Below are positions 38,090 to 47,980 of a stretch of DNA of 64,000 nucleotides, in pieces (position 1 is the first letter of the stretch; the number at the start of each line of letters is the position of its first letter). The stretch lies in NCBI GenBank assembly GCA_014378705.1, contig JACMND010000189.1, positions 1 through 64,000 of the forward strand, read 5' to 3'. This DNA comes from Pedobacter sp. Lineage in GTDB: Bacteria > Bacteroidota > Bacteroidia > Sphingobacteriales > Sphingobacteriaceae. Under the pieces are notes generated by a model. It had not been told where the DNA came from, ran no database searches, and saw nothing but the letters and a program-made list of their open reading frames with translations. A program made the translations under genes and the position numbers.

Positions 38090-39172
38090 TTGGATTACGA
38101 TTATAGATTGATGCACGAAAAATTAGTAAATGAAAGCCTGGAGCTTCTTCAGAAACTGATCAGGACCCCTTCTTTCAGTAAAGAAGAAAATCATACTGCA
38201 TTGGCGATTGAACTTTATTTGCAGCAGAAAGGGATCAAAACTAATCGCAAACTAAATAATATATGGGCCTATAATAAATTTTATGACCCTGGTAAGCCAA
38301 CAATCCTTCTAAATTCCCACCATGATACGGTTAAGCCCAATCCGGGATACATCAGAAACCCTTTTGCCGCAGACATAGAAGAAGGAAAGCTTTACGGATT
38401 AGGAAGCAATGATGCCGGCGGGTGTTTGGTATCGCTTATTGGTACTTTTTTTCATTTTTATAATCAGGGGAATTTAAAGTATAATATTTGTCTTGCAGCA
38501 ACCGCTGAAGAGGAGATTTCTGGCCATAACGGGCTTGAGTTGATCATTCCGGAACTTGGGCTTTTGGAATTTGCAATTGTTGGAGAGCCTACGGAAATGC
38601 ATTTGGCTGTTGCCGAAAGGGGCTTGATGGTTTTAGATTGTATTGCAACCGGAAAAGCTGGGCATGCTGCCCGCGAAGAAGGCGAGAATGCCATTTACAA
38701 AGTTTTAAAAGATATTGAGTGGTTTAGAAGCTATGTCTTTTCTAAGAAATCTGATGTATTTGGAGACATCAAAATGAGCGTTACTGTAATTGAAGCAGGT
38801 TCTCAGCACAATGTAGTTCCGGCCGTTTGCAAATTTACGGTTGATGTACGGGTTACAGACTCGTACCGGAACGAAGAAGTATTAAACATTATTCGAGATC
38901 ATGTGTCCTGCCAGGTTACTCCCAGATCTGTGCGTTTAAAACCATCTTCCATTGATATTAATCATCCAGTTGTACAGGCCGGAATCTCTTTGGGAAGAAA
39001 AACGTATGGCTCGCCAACTACCAGCGACCAGGCCTTGCTGGATATCCCATCTTTAAAAATGGGCCCCGGTAATTCTGCAAGATCGCACATGGCTGATGAA
39101 TACATTTATTTAGATGAAATTAAACAAGGTGTTGGTTTGTATATCCAGATGCTGGAAAAGATTATAGTTTAA
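38090..39172 (+). CDS. argE: M20 family acetylornithine deacetylase (ArgE-like)
   Basis: LLNSHHDTVKPNPGY; LGSNDAGGCLVSL; AATAEEEISGHNGLE; GPGNSARSHMADEYI. Confidence 0.92.
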   Translation: MDYDYRLMHEKLVNESLELLQKLIRTPSFSKEENHTALAIELYLQQKGIKTNRKLNNIWAYNKFYDPGKPTILLNSHHDTVKPNPGYIRNPFAADIEEGKLYGLGSNDAGGCLVSLIGTFFHFYNQGNLKYNICLAATAEEEISGHNGLELIIPELGLLEFAIVGEPTEMHLAVAERGLMVLDCIATGKAGHAAREEGENAIYKVLKDIEWFRSYVFSKKSDVFGDIKMSVTVIEAGSQHNVVPAVCKFTVDVRVTDSYRNEEVLNIIRDHVSCQVTPRSVRLKPSSIDINHPVVQAGISLGRKTYGSPTTSDQALLDIPSLKMGPGNSARSHMADEYIYLDEIKQGVGLYIQMLEKIIV

Positions 39173-39217
39173 ACAAAAGTACCTTGGCTTTAAACAATAA
39201 GTTCGATTTAGGTTTGG

Positions 39218-39295
39218 GCGTTTTAACACGTTGTACGCTGTATCTTTTTGGCCGTAAAAAGCCAAAAAAGATGTCGCTCCTACCGTTAACGCACC
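39218..39295. repeat. Copy 2 of the ~77-bp dispersed imperfect palindrome
   Basis: gcgttttaacacgttgtacgctgtatctttttggccgtaaaaagccaaaaaagatgtcgctcctaccgttaacgcacc, reverse complement of 685-761. Confidence 0.85.
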
Positions 39296-39334
39296 GTAAT
39301 AAATTGATAATTTCTTCTTAGGTAAACGGTAAAA

Positions 39335-39919
39335 ATGGAATCTCAATTAAATATTACTTTAGAAAACAACCGGGTTTTGTTACGCCCTTTAGCCTTATCA
39401 GACGAAACTGAATTGCAATGTATTGCCAATGACAGGCAGTTATGGATCTACGGTATTTCTGATTTGAGCCAGCCAGGTGAACTGAAACACTATATCAAAA
39501 ATGCAATCGGGGATAGAGATAATGGAAATTCAGCCATTTGGATTATTTTTGATAAGCAGGTTAATAAAATTGCCGGTTGCACCCGGCTTGCCGAAATTTC
39601 ATGGAACGATGAACGCGGACAGATTGGCTGGACCTGGATAGGGAAGGAATTTCAAGGCACCGGTTTAAATAAAGCCATGAAATACCTTATCTTAAAATAT
39701 GGTTTTGAGGTACTAAACCTAAATCGTATTGAATTGAAAGCTGATGAACGAAATCTGCAATCCCGCAAGGCGATGAAAAGCATTGGTGCAACAGAAGAAG
39801 GAACATTACGCCAGCACCTGAAATTGCATGATGGTTACCTGCGTAATACCGTTTTTTACAGTATTTTGAAATCAGAATGGGAAGAGGTTATTAAAAAATT
39901 TTTCTACTTGCGATTTTAG
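39335..39919 (+). CDS. GNAT family N-acetyltransferase (RimJ/RimL-like)
   Basis: VLLRPLALSDETELQCIANDRQLW; GWTWIGKEFQGTGLNKAMKYLILKYGFEVLNLNRIELKADERNLQSRKAMKSIGATEEG. Confidence 0.92.
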   Translation: MESQLNITLENNRVLLRPLALSDETELQCIANDRQLWIYGISDLSQPGELKHYIKNAIGDRDNGNSAIWIIFDKQVNKIAGCTRLAEISWNDERGQIGWTWIGKEFQGTGLNKAMKYLILKYGFEVLNLNRIELKADERNLQSRKAMKSIGATEEGTLRQHLKLHDGYLRNTVFYSILKSEWEEVIKKFFYLRF

Positions 39920-40116
39920 ATTACAACTAGATAAAGAACAACTTAACTTGCAGACCAAACAGTTTGCAATTCGCAATGGTAAGTTCTTTTTAGAGTTATT
40001 TAATGAATTTAAACCCGATAAGAAGGCGATGATGGCAATATTCTGTAGAGAAGACACTAAACTATTATCTATTATTGTGGCATGTTTAAATATCGAAACT
40101 CAAAACTATAAATCCA

Positions 40117-41451
40117 ATGAAGCTTTGGCAAAAAGGTAAAGAAACAGAAAGTTCCGTAGAAAAATTTACTGTTGGAGAAGACCGTAAACTTGATTTGCAG
40201 CTTGCAGCATCAGATGTTCTTGGTTCGTTGGCCCACACCCGGATGCTTGAAAGTATTGGCCTGCTAGATAAAGATGAGCTATTAAAAATTCAGATTGAAC
40301 TTAAAAATATTTACAAGGAAGTAGAAGAAGGCAATTTTAAAATTGATGAAAATGTTGAAGATGTACATTCTCAGGTTGAATGGCTGTTAACCCAAAAAAT
40401 AGGTGAGGCCGGGAAAAAGATCCACAGCGGGCGGTCCAGAAACGATCAGATTTTAGTAGATCTAAAATTATTCTTTCGTGGCCAGATCCGCCAAATAGTA
40501 GATCGTACTGAGATTTTATTTAATCAGTTAATTTCGCAAAGCGAAGAATATAAAGATAAATTATTACCAGGTTACACACATTTCCAAATTGCGATGCCCT
40601 CATCTTTCGGCTTATGGTTTGGTGCTTATGCCGAAAGCCTGGCTGACGATATGGAACTGATGCTTGCGGCATGGAAAATCTGCAATAAAAACCCGCTAGG
40701 CTCAGCGGCCGGTTATGGGTCTTCATTGCCGTTAAATCGCAATTTAACCACCGAGTTGCTGGGTTTTGATTCGCTAAATTATAATGTGATTTATGCGCAA
40801 ATGGGACGTGGAAAAACAGAACGAGTAGTAGCTCAGGCAATGTCGGCTGTTGCGGCTACCCTGGCTAAACTGGCTACGGACGTTTGTATATTTAACAATC
40901 AAAACTTTGCTTTTGTCAGTTTTCCGGATGAACTTACTACCGGATCGAGCATCATGCCGCACAAAAAAAATCCCGATGTCTTCGAATTAATTCGTTCCCG
41001 TTGTAACAAGATTCAGGCATTACCAAACGAAATATCCATGATGATTACCAATCTGCCTTCCGGTTACCATCGTGATTTGCAATTGTTAAAAGAAAACCTG
41101 TTTCCGGCATTTGAATCATTAAATGAATGCCTTATAATGTGTGCGTTTATGCTTAAAAACATCCGCATTAACGCAGAGATTTTGAAAGATGAGAAGTATG
41201 CTTATCTGTTTAGTGTAGATGCAGTAAACAAAGAAGTATTAAAAGGTGTTCCCTTTCGCGAAGCCTATAAAAACGTAGCCAGGTTAATAGAAGAGGATAA
41301 CTTTATAAAACCAGCCACATTGGAACATACCCATGAAGGAAGCATTGGAAATTTATGTAATGCACAAATCACCTCAGAGTTTTATAAAACTCTGCAAAGT
41401 TTTACCTTTGCTAAAGTGGAAAACGCTATTAAAGCATTAATTGCCAAGTAA
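40117..41451 (+). CDS. argH: Argininosuccinate lyase
   Basis: DVLGSLAHTRML; HSGRSRNDQILVDLKL; GSSIMPHKKNPDVFELIRSR. Confidence 0.95.
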   Translation: MKLWQKGKETESSVEKFTVGEDRKLDLQLAASDVLGSLAHTRMLESIGLLDKDELLKIQIELKNIYKEVEEGNFKIDENVEDVHSQVEWLLTQKIGEAGKKIHSGRSRNDQILVDLKLFFRGQIRQIVDRTEILFNQLISQSEEYKDKLLPGYTHFQIAMPSSFGLWFGAYAESLADDMELMLAAWKICNKNPLGSAAGYGSSLPLNRNLTTELLGFDSLNYNVIYAQMGRGKTERVVAQAMSAVAATLAKLATDVCIFNNQNFAFVSFPDELTTGSSIMPHKKNPDVFELIRSRCNKIQALPNEISMMITNLPSGYHRDLQLLKENLFPAFESLNECLIMCAFMLKNIRINAEILKDEKYAYLFSVDAVNKEVLKGVPFREAYKNVARLIEEDNFIKPATLEHTHEGSIGNLCNAQITSEFYKTLQSFTFAKVENAIKALIAK

Positions 41452-41508
41452 GTGTAATTGTATCAATAAAAAACTATTACATACCTGTATATAAATATTT
41501 AGTGTAAA

Positions 41509-42765
41509 ATGAGCGTATCTAAATTGGCCCAAAAGTTAAAGGGATCTGAGATTATTAAAATAGGAGGCGAAATTAATGAGCTGAAAAAGAAAGGTGAAAA
41601 AATTGCCAACCTCACTATCGGCGACTTTGACCCGGCGATTTTTCCCATTCCAAACGGGTTAAAACATGCAATAATTGACGCCTATCATGCTAACCACACC
41701 AATTATCCTCCCGCAGAAGGAGTAACCGCGTTACGTGAAAATATTTCAGTTTTTATAAAAGAACGTTATCACCTGGATTATCCAATCAACCAAATTTTGG
41801 TTGCGGGGGGGTCAAGGCCTCTAATTTATGCTACCTATTTGGCGCTGGTGGATTCTGGCGATAAAGTGGTTTTTCCTACACCTTCCTGGAACAACAACCA
41901 TTATTGTGATTTATCCGGTGGTATTGGAATTGGTGTTCCAACTTCTGCTGAAAATAAATTTATGCCAACAGCAGAGGATCTTCGTCCACATTTAAAAGGC
42001 GCTACTTTGCTCGCATTGTGTTCGCCCTTAAATCCTACCGGAACTATGTTTTCCAAAAGCAATCTGGAGCAGATATGCGATCTGGTATTAGAGGAAAATA
42101 AAAGTAGATCTGCAGACGAAAAGCCTCTTTACGTTTTATATGACCAAATCTATTCCCTGCTTACCTTTGGAGAAGAAGAGCATTTTGAGCCTGTAAACCT
42201 TCGGCCGGAAATAAAGGAGTATGTAATTTTTATAGACGGGATATCCAAATGTTTCGCTGCAACAGGTGTCAGGGTGGGTTGGGCATGCGGGCCACAAAAT
42301 ATAATGGACAAGATGCGGTCAATCCTCGGGCATGTTGGTGCATGGGCACCCAAAGCAGAGCAGATAGCTACTTCTAACTTTCTGAACCAAACCGCTGATT
42401 TGAATACCTATCTTAATTCATTTAAAAAACAGCTGCAAGAGAGTTTAACTGCGCTTTATAAAGGAGTGATGCAGTTAAAATCTGAAGGTTTTTTGGTTGA
42501 TTCCATTGCCCCGATGGGAGCGATTTATTTAACCGTAAAGGTGGATTACACAGGTAAAACAACGCCCTACGGGAATCTTTTAAAGACCAGTGCGGATGTT
42601 AATTTTTACCTGATTAAAGAAGCCAAAATAGCGTTGGTTCCTTTCTCTGCTTTTGGTTCTGATGATAATATGAATTGGTTTAGAGCTTCTGTAGGCGGTT
42701 GTTCTTTGCAGGATATTGAAAACATGATCCCACGATTAAAAGCTGCTTTGGAGAAACTTAAATAA
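41509..42765 (+). CDS. PLP-dependent class I/II aminotransferase
   Basis: LTIGDFDPAIFPIPNGLKHAI; LCSPLNPTGTMFSKSNL; IDGISKCFAATGVRVGW. Confidence 0.93.
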   Translation: MSVSKLAQKLKGSEIIKIGGEINELKKKGEKIANLTIGDFDPAIFPIPNGLKHAIIDAYHANHTNYPPAEGVTALRENISVFIKERYHLDYPINQILVAGGSRPLIYATYLALVDSGDKVVFPTPSWNNNHYCDLSGGIGIGVPTSAENKFMPTAEDLRPHLKGATLLALCSPLNPTGTMFSKSNLEQICDLVLEENKSRSADEKPLYVLYDQIYSLLTFGEEEHFEPVNLRPEIKEYVIFIDGISKCFAATGVRVGWACGPQNIMDKMRSILGHVGAWAPKAEQIATSNFLNQTADLNTYLNSFKKQLQESLTALYKGVMQLKSEGFLVDSIAPMGAIYLTVKVDYTGKTTPYGNLLKTSADVNFYLIKEAKIALVPFSAFGSDDNMNWFRASVGGCSLQDIENMIPRLKAALEKLK

Positions 42766-42804
42766 GCTTTTATTAAAATTTATCTACCTCACGAAACTAA
42801 AAAT

Positions 42805-43509
42805 ATGGGTTTAGGCACATTATATCTTATTCCTGTGCCATTGGCTGAAAATGCCACCGCCAAATCCTTTACACCGTATCTTACCGATACGATCAATCAG
42901 ATAAGCGAATACATTGTTGAAAATAGTAAAACCGCCCGCCGTTTTTTAAAAGAAGCAGGTTTAAAAATTCCGCAAAGCGAACTGATCGTTCATGATTACG
43001 GGAAGTATAACCGGGATAATATTTCCGAATTTTTTGAAGGGCTGTTAAATGGAAATAATGTAGGTTTAATGAGCGAAGCAGGCTGTCCTGGTATTGCAGA
43101 TCCGGGAGCAGAAATTGTAGCTTACGCACATCTAAAGGGAATTAACGTAATACCACTTGTTGGGCCAAGTTCAATTTTACTTGCGTTGATGGCATCCGGT
43201 TTTAATGGACAAAGTTTTACGTTTAACGGTTATCTGCCGATTGATAAAGTTCAGCGTTCACAAAAAATTAAAGAACTGGAAACCTTGTCTGAGAATAAAA
43301 AACAAACTCAAATATTTATCGAAACTCCATTTCGTAACAATCCAATGCTTGAAGAAATTTTACGTTCGTGTAAACCTCAAACCAAACTCTGCATTGCCTG
43401 TAATTTAACTGCTGAGGATGAAATGATTAAAACCAAATCAATTGCCAATTGGAATAAACAGGTTCCTGATCTGCACAAAAAGCCTGCAATATTCCTCTTG
43501 ATGGGATAA
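42805..43509 (+). CDS. SAM-dependent methyltransferase, tetrapyrrole methylase/RsmI-like
   Basis: GTLYLIPVPLAEN; GNNVGLMSEAGCPGIADPGAEIVAYAHLKGINVIPLVGPSSILLALMASGFNGQSFTFNGYLP. Confidence 0.9.
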   Translation: MGLGTLYLIPVPLAENATAKSFTPYLTDTINQISEYIVENSKTARRFLKEAGLKIPQSELIVHDYGKYNRDNISEFFEGLLNGNNVGLMSEAGCPGIADPGAEIVAYAHLKGINVIPLVGPSSILLALMASGFNGQSFTFNGYLPIDKVQRSQKIKELETLSENKKQTQIFIETPFRNNPMLEEILRSCKPQTKLCIACNLTAEDEMIKTKSIANWNKQVPDLHKKPAIFLLMG

Positions 43510-43516
43510 TTAAAAC

Positions 43517-45010
43517 TTAATTCAGATCGTCCTGGATTTTTATAAATTCAATTGCTAATTGAATATCTTTTGATAAGAAATGATCATTTTCCTGAAAAGT
43601 AACTTGCTGTCTGAATGCGGCTACTAACCTTTCGAGTTGGGGCGAGGTTTTTAAAGGCCGCCTGAACTCCAGCCCCTGGCATGCGGTCAATAGCTCTATG
43701 GCCAGAATTTTTTCGAGGTTATCAACCACCCGCAAACATTTGGTAGCCCCGTTGGCACCCATACTCACATGATCTTCCTGGCCATTGCTGGATACAATAG
43801 AATCAATTGATGAAGGTGTACATAGTTGTTTGTTTTCACTTGCAATAGATGCCGCTGTATATTGAGGGATCATCAACCCAGAGTTTAGACCAGCATTTTT
43901 AACTAAAAAGTTAGGTAAACCCCGTTGACCGGAGATCAATTGAAACGTCCGCCTTTCAGAAATAGAGCCCAATTCTGCTAACGCAATGCACAATAAATCA
44001 AAGGCAATGGCCAATGGCTGCCCATGAAAATTACCCGCAGAAATTATTTCGTCTTCATCCGGAAATATATTGGGGTTGTCTGTAACTGAATTAACTTCAA
44101 TATCAAAAACTTTTAAGGCATAGGCCAAAGCATCTTTACTTGCTCCATGCACTTGTGGCATACAACGGAAAGAATATGGATCCTGAACCTGCTTATTAAC
44201 ATCATGCATAAGTTCACTGCCGTACAAAATTTTACAAAGCTTGTCGGCTGTCTCAATCTGACCGGGATGCGGGCGAAGACGGTGGCTTAAAGGTATAAAC
44301 GAATCTAAACGGCAATTGAAAACATCGGCAGATAAAGCGCCGATCATATCAGCCCATTTACTTAATTTTTTACTTCTTATCAGGATGTGAATTCCGTAGG
44401 CAGTCATAAATTGAGTGCCATTTATCAAAGCCAAGCCCTCTTTACTTTTTAGTTTTAATGGTTTAAGATCCGTTTGAGAATACCAATTGCCGGAAAAGGT
44501 AATTTTGTTGTTTATCCAAACCTCACCTTCGCCAATAATGGGAAGCGATAAGTGAGCGAGCGGGGCCAAATCGCCAGAAGCGCCAAGGGATCCTTGAGTG
44601 TAAACTACCGGGAGAATGTTGTTATTATACATATAAACAAGCCGCTCTACAAGTTGCAGACTTACCCCGGAATGTCCATAAGAAAGAGATTGGATTTTAA
44701 AAAGTATCATTAATTTAATGATCTCTTTTTTGACCATTTCTCCTGTTCCGCAGGCATGCGACAAAAGTAAATTATGTTGAAGAAGTATTAATTTATCATC
44801 AGGAACGATAACATCCTGGAGATATCCAAAACCGGTGTTAATGCCGTACACAGGTTTAGGATTTCCAACGGGTTTTTTATCTAAAAAATTTCTGCAATTT
44901 TTAATCGCTTTAATCGCTTTTGTACTTAACCCAAGTTGAAAATTTTCAGATACTATTTTTTCAGCCAGGTGTAGATGCAGGTATTCTGAACCAATTAAAT
45001 ATTTGTTCAT
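43517..45010 (-). CDS. hutH: Histidine ammonia-lyase (MIO enzyme)
   Basis: GSLGASGDLAPLAHLSLPIIGEGEV (MIO ASG); YGINTGFG; FHGQPLAIAFD; GQEDHVSMGANGA. Confidence 0.94.
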   Translation of the reverse strand: MNKYLIGSEYLHLHLAEKIVSENFQLGLSTKAIKAIKNCRNFLDKKPVGNPKPVYGINTGFGYLQDVIVPDDKLILLQHNLLLSHACGTGEMVKKEIIKLMILFKIQSLSYGHSGVSLQLVERLVYMYNNNILPVVYTQGSLGASGDLAPLAHLSLPIIGEGEVWINNKITFSGNWYSQTDLKPLKLKSKEGLALINGTQFMTAYGIHILIRSKKLSKWADMIGALSADVFNCRLDSFIPLSHRLRPHPGQIETADKLCKILYGSELMHDVNKQVQDPYSFRCMPQVHGASKDALAYALKVFDIEVNSVTDNPNIFPDEDEIISAGNFHGQPLAIAFDLLCIALAELGSISERRTFQLISGQRGLPNFLVKNAGLNSGLMIPQYTAASIASENKQLCTPSSIDSIVSSNGQEDHVSMGANGATKCLRVVDNLEKILAIELLTACQGLEFRRPLKTSPQLERLVAAFRQQVTFQENDHFLSKDIQLAIEFIKIQDDLN

Positions 45011-45062
45011 TTATGACCGTTAAGTTCATATTTAAAAATGGATAAAGGGCGGAATATTAATT

Positions 45063-45620
45063 TTATTGTTTTACCTGTGTAGAATAGCTAAAAAACGTGT
45101 TCACTTCGATCTGCTCTGCAATTTTGTTAAATACCAATCTCGGAATAGATATTTTATGATCTGCCAGTAGGATATCAAACTTCGTTTTTAATTGTATTTC
45201 AGAGTCAATAACAGTTAAAACACCATTTAAAGTACGTTTTTTATTTACCCCATGTACATTTAATATGCCTGTTGCGGATATGTTTAAATTACCCGGATTG
45301 CTAAAATCTACTTTTTCATTGATCTTTCCTTTGAAAGTAGCATATGGAAATCTTTCACTTTCCATGTAATTCTCATTGAAATGTTCCTCCATCAGCTTAT
45401 TGCGAAACATGAATTGCTTAATCGGTATACGTACGACTATTTCGTTATTATTTACATTCAGAAGCGAAATTGCTTTTTCATTTTTGGCTTCAATATCTTC
45501 AAGTGGAGCTTTGGAAAAGAAGGTAACAAGGGATTTTTTGGATTTATAAATATTGCTTTGATTGTAGACCGATATGATATTAAAAATTATTAAAGTACCA
45601 ATCAGAATAAGGCTTTTCAT
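45063..45620 (-). CDS. YceI family protein
   Basis: Lipocalin-like: FMFRNKLMEEHFNENYMESERFPYATFKGKI...ATGILNVHGVNKKRTLNGVLTV. Confidence 0.85.
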   Translation of the reverse strand: MKSLILIGTLIIFNIISVYNQSNIYKSKKSLVTFFSKAPLEDIEAKNEKAISLLNVNNNEIVVRIPIKQFMFRNKLMEEHFNENYMESERFPYATFKGKINEKVDFSNPGNLNISATGILNVHGVNKKRTLNGVLTVIDSEIQLKTKFDILLADHKISIPRLVFNKIAEQIEVNTFFSYSTQVKQ

Positions 45621-46486
45621 TTTTTTACTCTTTTATCAAAACTGAAAGTGCGGGTGATATTGAAACCAAAATGGATATCGCCGTTGGCCCAGCTACCTTC
45701 CGTTTCTGTAATAAACTGCCGTTCCACCATCCCGAAAGAATTGGTAAAAAGAAGCTGGAAAACATGTCCACCGGTTTCTATATCGTAACTAAAAGATAGA
45801 TTATTTGAGTAATCTTCATTGATCTGACCTGGAAACACATAATTATATTCGCCGTTTATGGAAGTACGTTTGGTAATTTTAACTCTGCCGCCAATTCCTG
45901 TTGCCAAAACGGATTTGGCATCGTTTAACTTGTCGGGGCGGTTGCGGTAAATTATGGTGGGAGAAAGCTGAAGAGAAAATAATTCACCAAATTTTTTGGC
46001 TACAAGCAACTGCCCTGTATAACTGCTTCTGTCGCTGGCTGAAAGTTCTGGAGTAGATTTCACAGTTCTTAAGGAATACCCTGTAAAAGCAGATATTGAA
46101 ACAGGGTAACTATTTCTTCCGGTACTTTGCCGCATTAACCTGTACTTACCAAAAAAATCATAATTTTTTTCATATGAACTCCTTCCAATTCCGATCATAA
46201 CTCCATTACTTAAACCATATTCTAAACCCAGCCGGTTTGTGGCGGCATCAAGCCCAAAAAAGTCACTGAAACCCCGGTTAATTTGGTCAAAGCGATGAGA
46301 TATTTTAAAATCCATATTGTTTTTACCAACGGTTTCTACCGAGTGCCCATTAATAATACGAGTTGCTTTAAACGTAGAATTTTTTACTTGCGTTTCGTTA
46401 CTGTCTGTGGCCATTTTCATCAGATCATCTTGTGCAAAAACCAAGGAATGGAAACCGAATAAAATTATGGTAATAATTATTTTCAT
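45617..46486 (-). CDS. DUF5777-like beta-barrel protein
   Basis: Signal peptide; RIINGHSVETVGKNNMDFKISHRFDQINRGFSDFFGLDAATNRLGLEYGLSNGVMIGIGRSSYEKNYD. Confidence 0.75.
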   Translation of the reverse strand: MKIIITIILFGFHSLVFAQDDLMKMATDSNETQVKNSTFKATRIINGHSVETVGKNNMDFKISHRFDQINRGFSDFFGLDAATNRLGLEYGLSNGVMIGIGRSSYEKNYDFFGKYRLMRQSTGRNSYPVSISAFTGYSLRTVKSTPELSASDRSSYTGQLLVAKKFGELFSLQLSPTIIYRNRPDKLNDAKSVLATGIGGRVKITKRTSINGEYNYVFPGQINEDYSNNLSFSYDIETGGHVFQLLFTNSFGMVERQFITETEGSWANGDIHFGFNITRTFSFDKRVKK

Positions 46487-46494
46487 AAATAATT

Positions 46495-46935
46495 TTAAGA
46501 TTCAAAAACCCTTAAAGTGTTACCAGTTAAAGTAGTGTTGTATTTTTTTAAATTACCGATGGCCGGTCCCCTTAACCTGACACCGTTAACATCAAAGGCA
46601 GATCCATGGGAAGCAGTCTGTAATGAACACGGAAAGGTGTTTGAACCCGAATCGTAAGTCATTGGGTTTTGCTGATGTGTACAGGCTCCGCCTAAAGCAA
46701 TATAATCAGATCCACTTAAAGCAATAATAACGCCTTTTTGAATTGTCCAGCCTTTTTCCTTAATATCGGCGTTTGTTGATACATCAATGCTAAAGTCAAC
46801 TTTGCTCCCGGGGGAAGGGCCAGGGCCAGGGTTTGGTGTGGGACCATCGCTTTTGCCACAAGAGCCTAAACAGGTTGAAATAATCAGAGATCCGGCGCCC
46901 AAACCAAAAAGAGAAATAAAATTTTTGCGTTCCAT
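46495..46935 (-). CDS. Rieske-like (2Fe-2S) lipoprotein with non-canonical second ligand box
   Basis: CTHQQNPMTYDSGSNTFPCSLQTASHGSAFDVNG; lipobox-like STCLGSCGK. Confidence 0.75.
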   Translation of the reverse strand: MERKNFISLFGLGAGSLIISTCLGSCGKSDGPTPNPGPGPSPGSKVDFSIDVSTNADIKEKGWTIQKGVIIALSGSDYIALGGACTHQQNPMTYDSGSNTFPCSLQTASHGSAFDVNGVRLRGPAIGNLKKYNTTLTGNTLRVFES

Positions 46936-47171
46936 AAATTTTTATTTGCAATATTAATAATTGACATAAATCATAGTCATTAAATCTACAGTAATATAAT
47001 TTATCATTCCAGGCTTTCAAGGTGTGTAGCCAAAAATTGATAGTTGTTGGACATAACACGTTATCAATAACCCTTGATTTTAAGGTCATTTTATCTACAT
47101 ACGTAAAAACAGTTTCGACAATTTTTTAAACTAAGTAACAAGAAAACGGTTTGATTTAAATAAACTTTATT

Positions 47172-47930
47172 ATGGCAACTTCATTTTTTGGCAGGGATCT
47201 CGAAAGATTTAACTCTTCGTACCACCGTAACCCACTAAAAAACAATCTTTCGTGGTCTGAAAGACTTGCTTCCATCGGTGCCGGAACAAGTATGTTTTCA
47301 GTAGGATTAAGAAGTATTTTATCTCATCCTTTAAGAAACGGCGTAATTTTAGCAACCAGCGGATATATGGTTTACCGGGGCGTAACGGGTTATTGTCCGG
47401 TTAAGTCATTTATTAACAGTAAAACGTCCGGAATTAAAAGCTCAAATGTAAATATCCGAACCTCAGTTTATGTGGATAGTCCAAGGCGGGAAATTTATGA
47501 TTTTTGGAGAAAACTTGAAAATCTCCCCCTGTTTATGAGCCATCTTAAAAGTGTGAAGACCTTAAATAACAAGCGTTCCAGATGGGAGGCAGTTTTGCCA
47601 GGTAATATTGCCAAGGTTAGTTGGGAAGCGGAAATTGTGAATGATGATCCGGGCAACGTCATCGGTTGGAAATCCATCGAGGGTTCTGAAATTGATAATG
47701 CAGGAAAGGTTGAATTTACAGATGCTGCGGATGGCCATGGAACAGTTATTCAGGTTGTGATTAGTTATTTACCCCCAAGCGGTGGTTACTTTAAATCAAA
47801 AATCACCGATTTCTTAAGTCCCGTTTTTGAAAAAATAGTACGCAGTGACATAAATAATTTTAAAAAATATTTAGAAGATCACAAAAACCACGATTCTCGG
47901 CATCGTGGACAAAATAACAGGCATCTTTAA
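47172..47930 (+). CDS. SRPBCC/polyketide cyclase family protein with N-terminal YgaP-like membrane segment
   Basis: TSVYVDSPRREIYDFWRKLENLPLFMSHLKSVKTL...VSWEAEIVNDDPGNVIGWKSIEGSEIDNAGKVEF. Confidence 0.85.
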   Translation: MATSFFGRDLERFNSSYHRNPLKNNLSWSERLASIGAGTSMFSVGLRSILSHPLRNGVILATSGYMVYRGVTGYCPVKSFINSKTSGIKSSNVNIRTSVYVDSPRREIYDFWRKLENLPLFMSHLKSVKTLNNKRSRWEAVLPGNIAKVSWEAEIVNDDPGNVIGWKSIEGSEIDNAGKVEFTDAADGHGTVIQVVISYLPPSGGYFKSKITDFLSPVFEKIVRSDINNFKKYLEDHKNHDSRHRGQNNRHL

Positions 47931-47935
47931 AATAA

Positions 47936-47966
47936 AAAACCCACTTCAGATTATAAAGTGGGTTTT
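47936..47966. terminator. Bidirectional Rho-independent terminator between convergent genes
   Basis: aaaacccactt ... aagtgggtttt, 11-bp arms flanked by A- and T-rich tracts. Confidence 0.85.
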
Positions 47967-47980
47967 GACTTAGTGCTATT

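Noticed and set aside
39948-40139. 63-aa ORF (TTG start) between GNAT and argH
   Set aside because: Overlaps the well-supported argH start in another frame, no recognised family; could be a decayed gene but nothing supports translation.
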